Below the pieces are notes generated by a model that made no database searches, had not been told where the DNA came from, and saw only the letters and a list, made by a program, of their open reading frames with translations. From Mucilaginibacter celer (GTDB taxonomy: Bacteria > Bacteroidota > Bacteroidia > Sphingobacteriales > Sphingobacteriaceae): DNA of 64,000 bases. The stretch spans positions 3,782,001 through 3,846,000 of the forward strand of contig NZ_CP032869.1 in the NCBI RefSeq assembly GCF_003576455.2. The letters run 5' to 3'. A program made the position numbers and the translations under genes. Shown here piece by piece: positions 55,301-64,000 of the stretch (position 1 is the first letter of the stretch; the number at the start of each line of letters is the position of its first letter).

Positions 55301-56705
55301 CTAACTCGCTTGTGTATTTATTTCCGAAACGATCTGTAGCCTCTACCCTAACCTTTTTAACCGATGGCTCAAAATGCGCCACAAACAGGTGACCGGTTTC
55401 GTGCGGCTCAACAAAATGACGCCCTGCCGGTAACTGATCGCCTTTATACAAAGTTACTGATAAGGGATCAAAACCCTGCTGCTTAGTTAAAGCGCCCATT
55501 GGCTTATCATCCAAAAAGTATTCCACCTTCCAGGCCGGGTCGTAATTCCAAACATTGGCAATGAGGCGCATCTGGCTGCTGAGTTTTTCGGCATAAACAC
55601 TGATCTGGTTTTCGATAGGCAAACCTGTCGATTTATAATACCATTTTAAATCGGTACCGTTAACCGAGTAAACGCCGTAGCCACGTGGGGTGCCGTCAAC
55701 ACAAATTGGCCCTGTCCACCAGCCGCCGCAAACGGTGCCGTGGTTGTGCTCAAAAATACCATTGGTGATATTATTATCATGATAATGCGTATGGCCCGAC
55801 ATGATGTGCACGTTCGTGAAACCATCCAGTACTTTATAAAAATCCTGGTTGTTTTTTACCTGGTTATATACCGGGATATGCAAGTTGATGATAAGCAGCT
55901 GGTCTTTTTTAACATGCTGCAAATCTTTGGCCAGCCAACTTAGCTGATCTTCGGTAATATAGCCATCGTATTCGCGCTCAACACCTAAATAGCGCACATT
56001 ATCCAAAACCACATAATGCGCTTTGCCCCGGTTAAAGGAATAATAGGTTGGCCCGTAGATCTGTTTAAAGGTTACGTCCGAAGTTTCGTCGCCCCCCATG
56101 CGGTAATCCATATCGTGGTTGCCTATGGCCTGGAAAAACGGGATGTTCATCTGCGCCACAGCTTCGTTATAAGCAGGGAACAACTCATGGTTATCCCAAA
56201 CAATATCGCCCACACAAATACCATGTATCAGGGCGTTTTTACCTAATGATTGGATGGTGGCGATGGTATCAGGTACCGAAGTATCCATCATCTGCTTCAC
56301 ATCTTTTTTATTTTTCACCTGCGGATCGGCCCAGATGATGAAGTGGTGCTGGTTGTCATCAATCTTCAACGGTTCCAGTTTAAAATCAAAGTGCGAACCG
56401 CCGCTGATGTTTTCATAGTGCTTTGCTACGTTATAATCCGTTTTAAACTCGTAGCCAGATGGCGTGCTCATGAAAATGCTTTTGGCTTTTTCGTTCGGGG
56501 TAAGTTGGTAGTAGCCTTTATCGTCGGTTAATACTACCGAAAAGCCATCGGAGATTACTACATCTTTGATGCCTTTTTTACCGGATGTTACGCGGCCTTT
56601 AACTGTATCGGTAGCCAGGAGCCGGGTGAGGCTGTTGGCTTTGAGTGATATAAAAGCGCCGCCTGTGATGAGGCAGGCGCTTTGTAAGAATGATCTTCTG
56701 TTCAT
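55290..56705 (-). CDS. Calcineurin-like phosphoesterase with N- and C-terminal accessory domains
   Basis: From ATG 56705 (MNRRSFLQSACLITGG) the product has 471 aa with a Tat-like signal. An N-terminal beta-sandwich (about 34-115, VLTDDKGYYQL) precedes the catalytic domain. Metal motifs are WADPQ, CVGDIVWD, IGNHDMD, LHIPVY and MSGHTHYHDN. A C-terminal beta-rich domain (about 360-470) follows. This is the MetallophosN-Metallophos-MetallophosC layout of Bacteroidota phosphoesterases. It overlaps the GDPD gene, so the two probably act in sequence on a phosphodiester brought in by SusCD. Confidence 0.88.
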   Translation of the reverse strand: MNRRSFLQSACLITGGAFISLKANSLTRLLATDTVKGRVTSGKKGIKDVVISDGFSVVLTDDKGYYQLTPNEKAKSIFMSTPSGYEFKTDYNVAKHYENISGGSHFDFKLEPLKIDDNQHHFIIWADPQVKNKKDVKQMMDTSVPDTIATIQSLGKNALIHGICVGDIVWDNHELFPAYNEAVAQMNIPFFQAIGNHDMDYRMGGDETSDVTFKQIYGPTYYSFNRGKAHYVVLDNVRYLGVEREYDGYITEDQLSWLAKDLQHVKKDQLLIINLHIPVYNQVKNNQDFYKVLDGFTNVHIMSGHTHYHDNNITNGIFEHNHGTVCGGWWTGPICVDGTPRGYGVYSVNGTDLKWYYKSTGLPIENQISVYAEKLSSQMRLIANVWNYDPAWKVEYFLDDKPMGALTKQQGFDPLSVTLYKGDQLPAGRHFVEPHETGHLFVAHFEPSVKKVRVEATDRFGNKYTSELDAK

Positions 56706-56740
56706 TTGGAATGTTTTTTTAAGGGAATCGGAGTTTTTCA

Positions 56741-56860
56741 ATTCCCTCCCTCGGGAGGGGTGCGCTGGGGTTGAGCGGTGGCAGGGAGGGGTTTATACGC
56801 CATGCTAACGAATAAGCACATCGCCGAAACCCCTCCCTACACCCTCCGAAGGGAGGGAAT
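56741..56860. repeat. Palindromic CCCTCC element
   Basis: ATTCCCTCCCTCGGGAGGG (56741-56759) pairs with CCCTCCGAAGGGAGGGAAT (56842-56860). An inner pair is GCAGGGAGGGGTTT / AAACCCCTCCCT (56781-56794, 56827-56838). It lies inside the SusCD-phosphoesterase operon between two genes. Confidence 0.8.
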
Positions 56861-56901
56861 CGCGCTATCCCCCGCTTCTTTTTTCCCTGCCTTATCTTCT
56901 T

Positions 56902-58401
56902 CTAATTCTGAATCTTAGTAAACTTCTCCCCCGTTTCAATAGTGCTTAACGGCGATGTCAATGTAAGCGGAACGCTGGTAACCGTGCGCCCGGCTACCCA
57001 TCTACCGGTAAGGGCATCGTAAACACCACCCAACTGTACAAAGTTGCCATCAGTTGGTAAAGGCAATTTCGAAGTATTGCTTCCTCCGCCATAAAAGCCC
57101 TGATCGGCGTGGCTTACCGCGTTAATCAGGCTGTAATAATCGGTATTGGTAATCCGGTACCCAATTTCCGGCGGACCAGGAGAATAAACGGTACCACTAC
57201 CGCCATACATGATCACATCTAATGGAACAGTTGAAGCATCAACAGCAATACCGCCGAAAATTGCTATACCAGCTACGTTCCCACTGTTAGCGAGCAAGTT
57301 CCTGGTTACGTTACCAAAATCGGCACCCGGCACCTCGGCATACATCACATTAGCTATCCAATTGGCGGCACTAATATCTGTTGAACCTAAGCCCCAGATA
57401 TTTTTATATCCGCCTACATAAAACAACTGGCCTTTTTTAACCGTACCCGAAGTAAGATTAAACTTGTAGGTTTTGGCCAATCCCTGCGCCCAGCCATTAG
57501 TTGGCGGCGGGTTAGAACCGGCATTGTTACAGGTTACCAGTGAATAGTTGGTTACCGAGAAATCGATATCCTTAGTAGCCATCAGCTGGATGTATTCATA
57601 ATCGGCATCGTCGCCTGTAGGGTTGGTAAGATAACCCGTAATAATTATTGGCGAGGGTTTGGTGGCGGCAAGCGTAAATATATCATCGCCGCTGCGGGGC
57701 CAAAGCTGCATTTTGGTTTCGGTGCCTGAGGTAACCGGGAATACCAGGCCGGTAAAGTTGGCGCTGAAAGGTAATTCGTTACCGGCAAAAGCGGCACCTG
57801 CTTCTGTGTGTACCACCATCTTACCAAAACCATCATTAATGGTTTTATCTCCTGCAAAAGTTTCACCTTTTTGCGGTTCAGGATCGGTAACGGAGTTGGC
57901 AATGGTTACTACGGTATATTCATATACATCGGGCGATGCAATAACCGTTGCCGATGGTACCGATTGCACCTTGAAAGGCCTGCCATCGGCAACTTTACTT
58001 ACCGATGCCTCGGTTAAGCCTTTAACGTGCATGCTGCCGTTAACTTTAGTAAGGGTAGCACCGCTTACCTGCACCACTACCGAATCGCCGACAACGTAGT
58101 TGGCTGCCGCGCTGCCAATCTCGAGCGCAATACCCCTTACCGCATTACGGCGGTTATTTTGCAGCACCAATACGCCCGCGGGGGTGTTACCCGCCGAGGC
58201 GTTTGATACCACCACGCCAACAATTTGTTTAGCACCGCCCATGTTGGCTTCATTCAAAACCACGTCCGAGCCTTTGTAAATGGCCTTCAAATCTACCACA
58301 GCTATAATGGGGCTTAATGTCCCCTCGGCATAGCTGTGCTTTTTACATGAATTTACACCGATAGCCGTTACAAGCACCAGTAATAAATATATCTTTTTCA
58401 T
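56902..58401 (-). CDS. DUF5689-containing surface lipoprotein
   Basis: The 499-aa protein has lipobox NSC (Cys19) followed by Lys-Lys. The N-terminal region (about 30-260) resembles DUF5689, with NNRRNAVRGIALEIGS and VVGDSVVVQVSGATLTK. The C-terminal half looks like a second beta-domain (about 260-480, NPTGDDADYEYIQLMATKDI, resembling lamin-tail-like repeats). DUF5689 proteins commonly follow SusCD pairs as extra surface binders. It starts 32 nt after the SusD gene. Confidence 0.8.
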   Translation of the reverse strand: MKKIYLLLVLVTAIGVNSCKKHSYAEGTLSPIIAVVDLKAIYKGSDVVLNEANMGGAKQIVGVVVSNASAGNTPAGVLVLQNNRRNAVRGIALEIGSAAANYVVGDSVVVQVSGATLTKVNGSMHVKGLTEASVSKVADGRPFKVQSVPSATVIASPDVYEYTVVTIANSVTDPEPQKGETFAGDKTINDGFGKMVVHTEAGAAFAGNELPFSANFTGLVFPVTSGTETKMQLWPRSGDDIFTLAATKPSPIIITGYLTNPTGDDADYEYIQLMATKDIDFSVTNYSLVTCNNAGSNPPPTNGWAQGLAKTYKFNLTSGTVKKGQLFYVGGYKNIWGLGSTDISAANWIANVMYAEVPGADFGNVTRNLLANSGNVAGIAIFGGIAVDASTVPLDVIMYGGSGTVYSPGPPEIGYRITNTDYYSLINAVSHADQGFYGGGSNTSKLPLPTDGNFVQLGGVYDALTGRWVAGRTVTSVPLTLTSPLSTIETGEKFTKIQN

Positions 58402-58433
58402 TTTGTTGATCTCCTGATTTTAAAACCGGTTGA

Positions 58434-59939
58434 TTATTGTTTTTGCCACCAAACCTGTGTATTGATCTCATCTGCACCCTGGCTGGCCACCGCGGCCTTA
58501 TAATTGTTGGGATTGGCCGATTGTACATAAACCGGGTATTGCAACCTTGCAGGCATTACCCCGCCGTTGCGCAGGCCGTTACCTTTTGGCAATACCGGGT
58601 AGCCTGTACGGCGATACTCAAACCACTGCTCAAAATCGGTGTAAAACATTGAGTAGTATTTTTGTACGTGGATCATTTCCATTTTATCGCCCAGCGGTGC
58701 GGCGTTATCCCAAACTATATCGGCAGCTTTTAAATAGTCGTCGATAGGTGTGTTGAAAGTCGGGATCCAGAAGGTTATGCCCGATTGTACGCCGTTTTTA
58801 TAATAGGTACCGGCATCGCCTGCAATCCATCCTTTGGCGGCTGCCTCAGCCAGTATAAACTGTAGTTCTGAATAGTTCATGATATTACCCATCAACGGGT
58901 CATTCATCAGCGTAGTAGCCGATGTGGTTGACAGGAAGTAGGATTTAATGCCGATATTCTCGCCCGGCGCATAACCGCTCGGGATGCCCTGGATGCCTCC
59001 CTGGTAGCTTGAAATAGAAAAGCGATTGTTAACCAACCTCGGATCGGCCCATTTGGCCAGGTTACCAATAAAAAACTCGCAAACGCCGGGTTGCCGCCAA
59101 TCTTGTTCGCGCACACCGCCGATAAATGGCGATGTAAGGGAACCTGTACCCGTCCAACGTAAAACCGCCGAATCATCGTTACTACCCATAACCGGGTAAT
59201 CAGCAGGGTTGGTATCTACAATCTGTTTGATCTTGGCAATCACATCAGCCGAAACATCGGCCTTGCCCGATACCCGCATCAGCAAACGCAGATAAAGCGA
59301 GTTGCCGAATTTACGCCACTTTAAAGCGTTGCCGTTAAATACAGGGTCGCTGCCCGCGGTTACGTTAGCCGCGGCGTTTAATAAAGTATCGGCAGCTTCA
59401 AGTTGTTTAAAAATATCCGTGTAGATGTCCTTCTGCTTATCAAACTTAGGTGTAAAATTACCATCGCGACCTTTTATCGCTTCTGAATAAGGCACATCGC
59501 CATAAGTATCGGTAAGCATCGAAAATATCCACGATTGGCAAATGAGCGAAATGCCCATATAGGTTTTACTGTAAGTAACCTCCTGGCTGGCAATATTATA
59601 AATATCCTTAAAGTTGGTTAACTGGGTGTACCAGCCGTTCCAGGTGTAATCGGCCCAGCTGCGTTTAACATCATACCTGAATACTTTGCCTTCCGAATCG
59701 CCGGGATCAACAGAAACCTGCATCAGCTCGTTATTAAAATTGCGCGAGCGCAGCATGTTAATACCCAATGTATTTACCAAAGCAGGTGCCAGCAACTGGC
59801 GCGGAAGCGCGTTCGGCGTACCGTTGGGATCAGTATTTAGTTCAATAAAATCTTTTTTGCACGATGACGACAGTATGCTGATAAACAACACCATCATCGA
59901 TAGCAATATATATCCGTTTCTTTTCATATTGTTGATCAT
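58434..59939 (-). CDS. SusD/RagB-family surface lipoprotein (SusD-like_2)
   Basis: The 501-aa protein has lipobox SSSC then Lys-Lys (Cys near 27). The SusD-like_2 fold shows LNTDPNGTPNALPRQLL, SWIFSMLTDTYGDVPYSEA, RKFGNSLYLRLLMRVSG, ELQFILAEAAAKGW and WFEYRRTGYPVL. Its ATG overlaps the SusC stop in a TAATG arrangement; a second ATG 12 nt in (MKRNGYILL) is also possible. It forms the lid on the SusC transporter and captures substrate at the surface. Confidence 0.9.
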   Translation of the reverse strand: MINNMKRNGYILLSMMVLFISILSSSCKKDFIELNTDPNGTPNALPRQLLAPALVNTLGINMLRSRNFNNELMQVSVDPGDSEGKVFRYDVKRSWADYTWNGWYTQLTNFKDIYNIASQEVTYSKTYMGISLICQSWIFSMLTDTYGDVPYSEAIKGRDGNFTPKFDKQKDIYTDIFKQLEAADTLLNAAANVTAGSDPVFNGNALKWRKFGNSLYLRLLMRVSGKADVSADVIAKIKQIVDTNPADYPVMGSNDDSAVLRWTGTGSLTSPFIGGVREQDWRQPGVCEFFIGNLAKWADPRLVNNRFSISSYQGGIQGIPSGYAPGENIGIKSYFLSTTSATTLMNDPLMGNIMNYSELQFILAEAAAKGWIAGDAGTYYKNGVQSGITFWIPTFNTPIDDYLKAADIVWDNAAPLGDKMEMIHVQKYYSMFYTDFEQWFEYRRTGYPVLPKGNGLRNGGVMPARLQYPVYVQSANPNNYKAAVASQGADEINTQVWWQKQ

Positions 59940-62900
59940 TATAAGCCGATAACTAAGTTGAAACCAAAGGTGCGGGTTGAGGGAAACTGCGCTATCTCGA
60001 AGCCCTGCACTATATCGCTGCCGCCATCGGCATTGGTGTTAAGGGTACCAAATTCAGGGTCGAAAATTGGCCATTTGGTCCAGATGTATAGGTCACGACC
60101 GTAAACGCCTATTGTTGCGCGTTGCAAGCCGAGGCGCTTAACAAAGCGCGGGTTCAGCGTATAATCAAACCTTGCCTCGCGGAATTTGAGGAAATTGGTA
60201 GAGAAAGTGTTACCCTCGGCATTATCAATACCATAGTGTGAACGGTAGTAACCATCAATATCCGTAGCAATCACATCATTAGGGCGATAGCTACCATCGG
60301 CATTCTGTATCACACCCTTACCTATCATACCATTGTACCTGCCCGGCAGCGTGATGGTTGTTTTACCCTGCTCGGCCAGTTTATAGTTGGTAAGCGAGTA
60401 GGCTACTCCACCCACCTGGGCATCAAACAACAGGTGCAGGTTAAATTGCTTATACCTAAAATCGTGGCCCATGCTGGCTTTCCATTTAGGGTTGGTGTTG
60501 CCCAGGTAAACCAGGTCGCTGGCCAATTTGGCAAAGCCTGTGGCCGGGTCGTAAACTATTTGCCCGTCCGGAGCGCGCTGGTAACCACGGCCATACATAT
60601 CGCCCATGCTACCGCCTACTTTGGCTACAATCTGGCCGCCACCTGTTGGGCCGTTACGCAACACTACCGAGCTATCGGCCAATTGTTCGATGGTATTTTT
60701 ATTGGCCGAGAATGTAGCGCTGATATTCCAGCTAAATACATTGGCCTTGCGGATTGGCGTACCGTTCAGGGCCAGTTCGATACCTTTATTATTTACCTTA
60801 CCCACGTTAAACACCGCCTGGCTAAAGCCCGACGACTGATCCACCGTACGGCTCAAAATCTGGTTACGGGTGCTACCTGTGTATAAGGCCAGATCAAAAC
60901 CTAAACGGCTGTTGAAAAAACGCGCCTCGGCACCAACCTCGATAGTTGTGGTACGTAGCGGACTCAAATCGGGGTTTGAAAGCGTACGTGGGTTTTGCAA
61001 GCCGCCTGCATAGGTGCTTCCGGCAGTAACATAGTTAAATGATGTTTGATATGGCCGCGTTGTGCCGCTACCCACACCCGCTATCGACGCCCTTAACTTG
61101 GCATAATTAATTGCAGCAGGCAGTTTAAATGCCTCCGATGGTAAAAAGCTTAAGCTTGCCGATGGATAAAAGAAACCTACCTTATCGGTACGGTTAGCCG
61201 TAGCCAAAGTGCTCACCCAATCCTGGCGGGCGGTTAAATCCATGTATAAATAATCTTTAAAGCTGGTGCTCAGCAAGCCGTAAAAACTGTTAATAGCGTA
61301 TTTAGCCTTATAAGGCAGGGTAACCAGCGGACCGGCATTATTAGCCATCGAATACACACCCGGATACACCAATGAATCGGCACGTACCTCATCGCGGTTA
61401 TAGTTATTGCGCAGCATGCTGCCACCGGCTGTGGCCGTTACTGTGAAATCGCGGGTTATTTTTTTGTTGTATTTCAACAGGAAATCGCCGCCTTTTTCTT
61501 CCGAATAGATATTTTGCGTGCGGTATGATCCCAACGGATATTTAGTACCGGCATCATAAGGGCGTTGCTGCGCGCGTTGCTCGTAGCCCATATCTAAGGT
61601 AGCACGTAATTGCAGGCTCAGCTCTTTGGTGATATTGTAAAGCGCTTCGATATTCCCGGTTACCGCGTTACGGTTGGATTTATTGATAAACTCGTACGAT
61701 ACCGCGTAAGGATTTTCGGGGAAGGAGCTGAAAGGATAAAATATCGCTTTGTTTTCCTGCCCGTTTTTCCAGTAGTTTTTAAGCCAGTTTAAATTGGCAT
61801 TAGGCTGCCAGAAAATAAACCAGTACATCAGCGACTGGTTACCATAGCCTGCACCCGGCAGGTTATCGCTGTTTTTATTGTTATAATTTACTTTAGCGCT
61901 GATGGTTAATTTATCATTGATCTTCGAGGTAACCGAAAGCGCTATGCTGTTACGGGTATAGCCTGTATTGGGCGTTATCCAATGGTTGTTAACATTAGTT
62001 GCCGAAAAGCGCGCGCTTGTTTTATCGGTACCGCCATCAATGCTGATAGAGTTGGTAAACGTTTGGCCAACATCAAAAAAATCGCGGATCTGGTTTTTGT
62101 AAGGCACCCATGGTGTGCGTACTGTACTTTGCTTTTGAGTAACCGGATCGAGCTGGTAAAACATCTGCCCATCAAACTTTGGGCCGTAGGCCGAGCTTGT
62201 GGCGCTGGTGCTTGCCCCATCCGGCCCTGCACCAAACGAATAATAACGAGAACCAGCTGTTCCCTGCCCGTATTCATATTGCAGGTCGGGCCAGCGGTTC
62301 ACACTCTCTAAACTGGCATTGGAGTTAAAGGTGATACCCAAACCGTTATGTTTGGCACCCGATTTGGTGGTGATGATAATAGCACCGTTAGCACCACGCT
62401 GCCCGTAAAGCGCTGCCGCGCCGGGGCCTTTTAACACGGTTACGTTTTCAATATCTTCCGGGTTTAAATCGTTCAGGTTGCTGCCATAGTCGGCGGGCAT
62501 GTTATCGCTGGCTACGCCGTAAGGGGTTTCGCCGGATACGCCTGTGCGCCTGCCGCTACCATTGTTAATTACCACACCATCCACAACAATCAGGGCTTCG
62601 TTATCGCCTGTAAGGTTGTTTTCTCCGCGGAGGATGATCTTGTTCGATCCGGCCGGACCGCTGTTGGAACGGATGAGGTTCAGGCCTGCAACTTTACCAG
62701 ATAAGGCATCCGTCCAGTTACCGGCAAGGGCACCGGTAAGCTGATCGCCTTTTACTACAGTTGCGGCATAGCCTAATGATTTTTCCTCGCGCTTGATGCC
62801 CAAAGCGGTAACTACTACCTCGTTCAGCTTATTATCTGCCGGGGTAAGGGTTACGTTTAAGGTTGTTGCAGCGTTTGATGTAACGCTCACGTTTTGGATC

Positions 62901-63406
62901 CGTTTTGTCTCGAACGAAATAAAACTTACTTCAACCGTGTACTCACCGGGCACAATGTTCAATACATAGCTACCATCGCCTGCACTGATGGCCGAAGCGC
63001 CGGTACCCGGGATGCGTACAGTAGCACCGGGAAGCGGCTGAGCCTTCTCATCAACCACTTTCCCTTTAATGCTACCCTTATCCTGTGTTTTTGCAATGAT
63101 GAGGATATTCTTTTCGCCCGCCTGCCTGAAAGTGCAGGTGGTTCCTTTTAACAGGATGTTTAATGTTTCTTCAACCGTGCGTTCGGCTTTTGCTACTTTT
63201 ACTTTGCGGGTATCATCCAGTAAGGTGTTGTTATAACTGATGGAGATATCGCTTAATTTTTCAACCTGCTGAAAAGCCTCTTTCAGCATAATGCCATCGG
63301 CACCAAAGGTGATCCTTTTATTTATTACTGTTTGTGCCTTAGCGTTTAGGGCGCTAAACGGCAATTGTAAAAAGAACAGCATGGTTAATAACCATAACTT
63401 TTTCAT
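59939..63406 (-). CDS. SusC/RagA-family TonB-linked outer membrane transporter
   Basis: The 1155-aa protein has a signal peptide (cleavage after LNAKAQ, ~25) and an STN domain (about 35-95, LKEAFQQVEKLSDISISYNN). A carboxypeptidase-D-like domain (about 112-195), a plug with EVVVTALGIKREEKSLGYA and LKGPGAAALYGQRGANGAI, and a barrel follow. The STN domain means control by the FecR protein encoded just upstream (109 nt). It is translationally coupled to SusD. Only phosphoesterases follow it, so the cargo is probably a phosphorylated compound; this is inference. Confidence 0.92.
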   Translation of the reverse strand: MKKLWLLTMLFFLQLPFSALNAKAQTVINKRITFGADGIMLKEAFQQVEKLSDISISYNNTLLDDTRKVKVAKAERTVEETLNILLKGTTCTFRQAGEKNILIIAKTQDKGSIKGKVVDEKAQPLPGATVRIPGTGASAISAGDGSYVLNIVPGEYTVEVSFISFETKRIQNVSVTSNAATTLNVTLTPADNKLNEVVVTALGIKREEKSLGYAATVVKGDQLTGALAGNWTDALSGKVAGLNLIRSNSGPAGSNKIILRGENNLTGDNEALIVVDGVVINNGSGRRTGVSGETPYGVASDNMPADYGSNLNDLNPEDIENVTVLKGPGAAALYGQRGANGAIIITTKSGAKHNGLGITFNSNASLESVNRWPDLQYEYGQGTAGSRYYSFGAGPDGASTSATSSAYGPKFDGQMFYQLDPVTQKQSTVRTPWVPYKNQIRDFFDVGQTFTNSISIDGGTDKTSARFSATNVNNHWITPNTGYTRNSIALSVTSKINDKLTISAKVNYNNKNSDNLPGAGYGNQSLMYWFIFWQPNANLNWLKNYWKNGQENKAIFYPFSSFPENPYAVSYEFINKSNRNAVTGNIEALYNITKELSLQLRATLDMGYEQRAQQRPYDAGTKYPLGSYRTQNIYSEEKGGDFLLKYNKKITRDFTVTATAGGSMLRNNYNRDEVRADSLVYPGVYSMANNAGPLVTLPYKAKYAINSFYGLLSTSFKDYLYMDLTARQDWVSTLATANRTDKVGFFYPSASLSFLPSEAFKLPAAINYAKLRASIAGVGSGTTRPYQTSFNYVTAGSTYAGGLQNPRTLSNPDLSPLRTTTIEVGAEARFFNSRLGFDLALYTGSTRNQILSRTVDQSSGFSQAVFNVGKVNNKGIELALNGTPIRKANVFSWNISATFSANKNTIEQLADSSVVLRNGPTGGGQIVAKVGGSMGDMYGRGYQRAPDGQIVYDPATGFAKLASDLVYLGNTNPKWKASMGHDFRYKQFNLHLLFDAQVGGVAYSLTNYKLAEQGKTTITLPGRYNGMIGKGVIQNADGSYRPNDVIATDIDGYYRSHYGIDNAEGNTFSTNFLKFREARFDYTLNPRFVKRLGLQRATIGVYGRDLYIWTKWPIFDPEFGTLNTNADGGSDIVQGFEIAQFPSTRTFGFNLVIGL

Positions 63407-63515
63407 ATATTTACGCTAATTTATACTTGTTTAACCGTGAGTTTAAATTGTCAAAATTTGAAGCCTGGGGTTGTTACCAGCAACGTCCGGGCTTTTTCAA
63501 ATAACCGGGGTAATG

Positions 63516-64000
63516 TTATTTCATGATGCTCCCTCCTTTTTGATTGTTGTGTGAAATAAACAGTTGGTTACCTTTTTGGGTATAGCCCAGGCCCGATAGT
63601 GCGCTCAGGGTTTCCATGGCATCAACCAAAGTCATCCCTTTTAATTTGGCCGTAAGCCTTACATTGCCCAGGTCCTGTTCTGTAAACCTGATGCTTGCAC
63701 CGTAATGATGCTCGAGCGAGACGGCTATATCCCTGTAGGTAGTATTATAAAATATAAAGTCGTTGTTAATCCATGAGGTAACCGCACCTGCATCGGTGTT
63801 GTTGAATGCATAAATACCGTTTTGGGTATTGATGCTGATCTGCTCGTTTTTTATCAAATATTTTACCAGTTGCGATTTACCGTTAACATTAGCCATTACA
63901 CCAACTTTACCGCTTTGCACGGTAACAGCAACTTTATGCTCGTTATGATAAGCCCTGATATTGAATGAGGTACCTAATACTATCGTAGTGATATCGCCAC
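63516..64000 (-). CDS. FecR-family anti-sigma factor, 5' end beyond the window
   Basis: The frame stays open to the right edge, giving 160 visible codons. They show the FecR core (TTIVLGTSFNIRAYHNEHKV, just before 63920) and a C-terminal DUF4974-like domain (YNTTYRDIAVSLEHHYGAS, VRLTAKLKGMTLVDAMETLS). The GTG at 63920 is therefore not the start. The gene is followed by SusC with an STN domain, the usual signalling order. The sigma factor gene should lie beyond 64000. Confidence 0.9.
   Translation of the reverse strand, partial: GDITTIVLGTSFNIRAYHNEHKVAVTVQSGKVGVMANVNGKSQLVKYLIKNEQISINTQNGIYAFNNTDAGAVTSWINNDFIFYNTTYRDIAVSLEHHYGASIRFTEQDLGNVRLTAKLKGMTLVDAMETLSALSGLGYTQKGNQLFISHNNQKGGSIMK

Overview
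The window looks like a chromosomal piece of a Bacteroidota genome, most probably Sphingobacteriaceae (Mucilaginibacter/Pedobacter-like). The grounds are two FecR-linked TonB receptor loci (one of them SusC/SusD), many lipoproteins whose lipobox Cys is often followed by Lys-Lys, LytTR-type two-component systems, a DUF2723 membrane protein, weak Shine-Dalgarno signals, and intergenic spaces full of palindromic elements. The genus is an inference from these traits. No tRNA, rRNA, CRISPR array, insertion sequence or origin was recognised.

Layout. 1-4.0 kb: 3' part of a DUF2723 membrane protein, convergent with a calcineurin-like phosphoesterase. 4.0-12.5 kb: a RiPP (lanthipeptide-type) island with two full-length LanB-like dehydratases, a LytS/LytTR two-component system between them, and a 57-aa Thr/Ser-rich precursor with no cysteine. 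12.5-14.7 kb: three genes of unknown function (two lipoproteins and a 55-aa protein). 15-21.6 kb: type II NADH dehydrogenase, an AraC regulator and a TolC-HlyD-MFS efflux operon. 21.7-23.2 kb: a membrane-anchored phosphatase coupled to a lipid kinase. 23.4-28.7 kb: two alpha-L-rhamnosidases (GH78-like and GH106) separated by a large palindrome. 28.7-29.85 kb: no gene, but a long TTTGCG-rich tandem array. 29.9-36.1 kb: two histidine kinases, a LytTR regulator, Dps, a small membrane protein and an ElaA-like acetyltransferase. 36.6-39.4 kb: a sugar-dehydrogenase-like beta-propeller and an S41 protease. 39.6-47.3 kb: FecR, TonB receptor, beta-helix lipoprotein and small lipoprotein, with an ECF sigma factor convergent at the far end. 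47.6-54.1 kb: a stand-alone CHC2 zinc finger, SGNH esterase, GH95 and GH29 fucosidases and an HD phosphohydrolase. 54.4-64 kb: a minus-strand operon FecR-SusC-SusD-DUF5689-metallophosphoesterase-GDPD that runs off the right edge.

How the genes work together. The GH78/GH106/GH95/GH29/SGNH enzymes fit trimming of rhamnose, fucose and acyl groups from plant cell-wall glycans. The right-hand SusCD locus carries two phosphoesterases and no glycosidase, which suggests uptake and breakdown of a phosphodiester-containing substrate. The most unusual part is the RiPP island. The precursor core has 8 Thr and 2 Ser but no Cys, no LanC cyclase or peptide exporter is in the window, and one of the two LanB proteins has lost conserved residues at both expected active sites while the other keeps them. 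This points to a linear dehydroamino-acid peptide or other non-lanthionine product.
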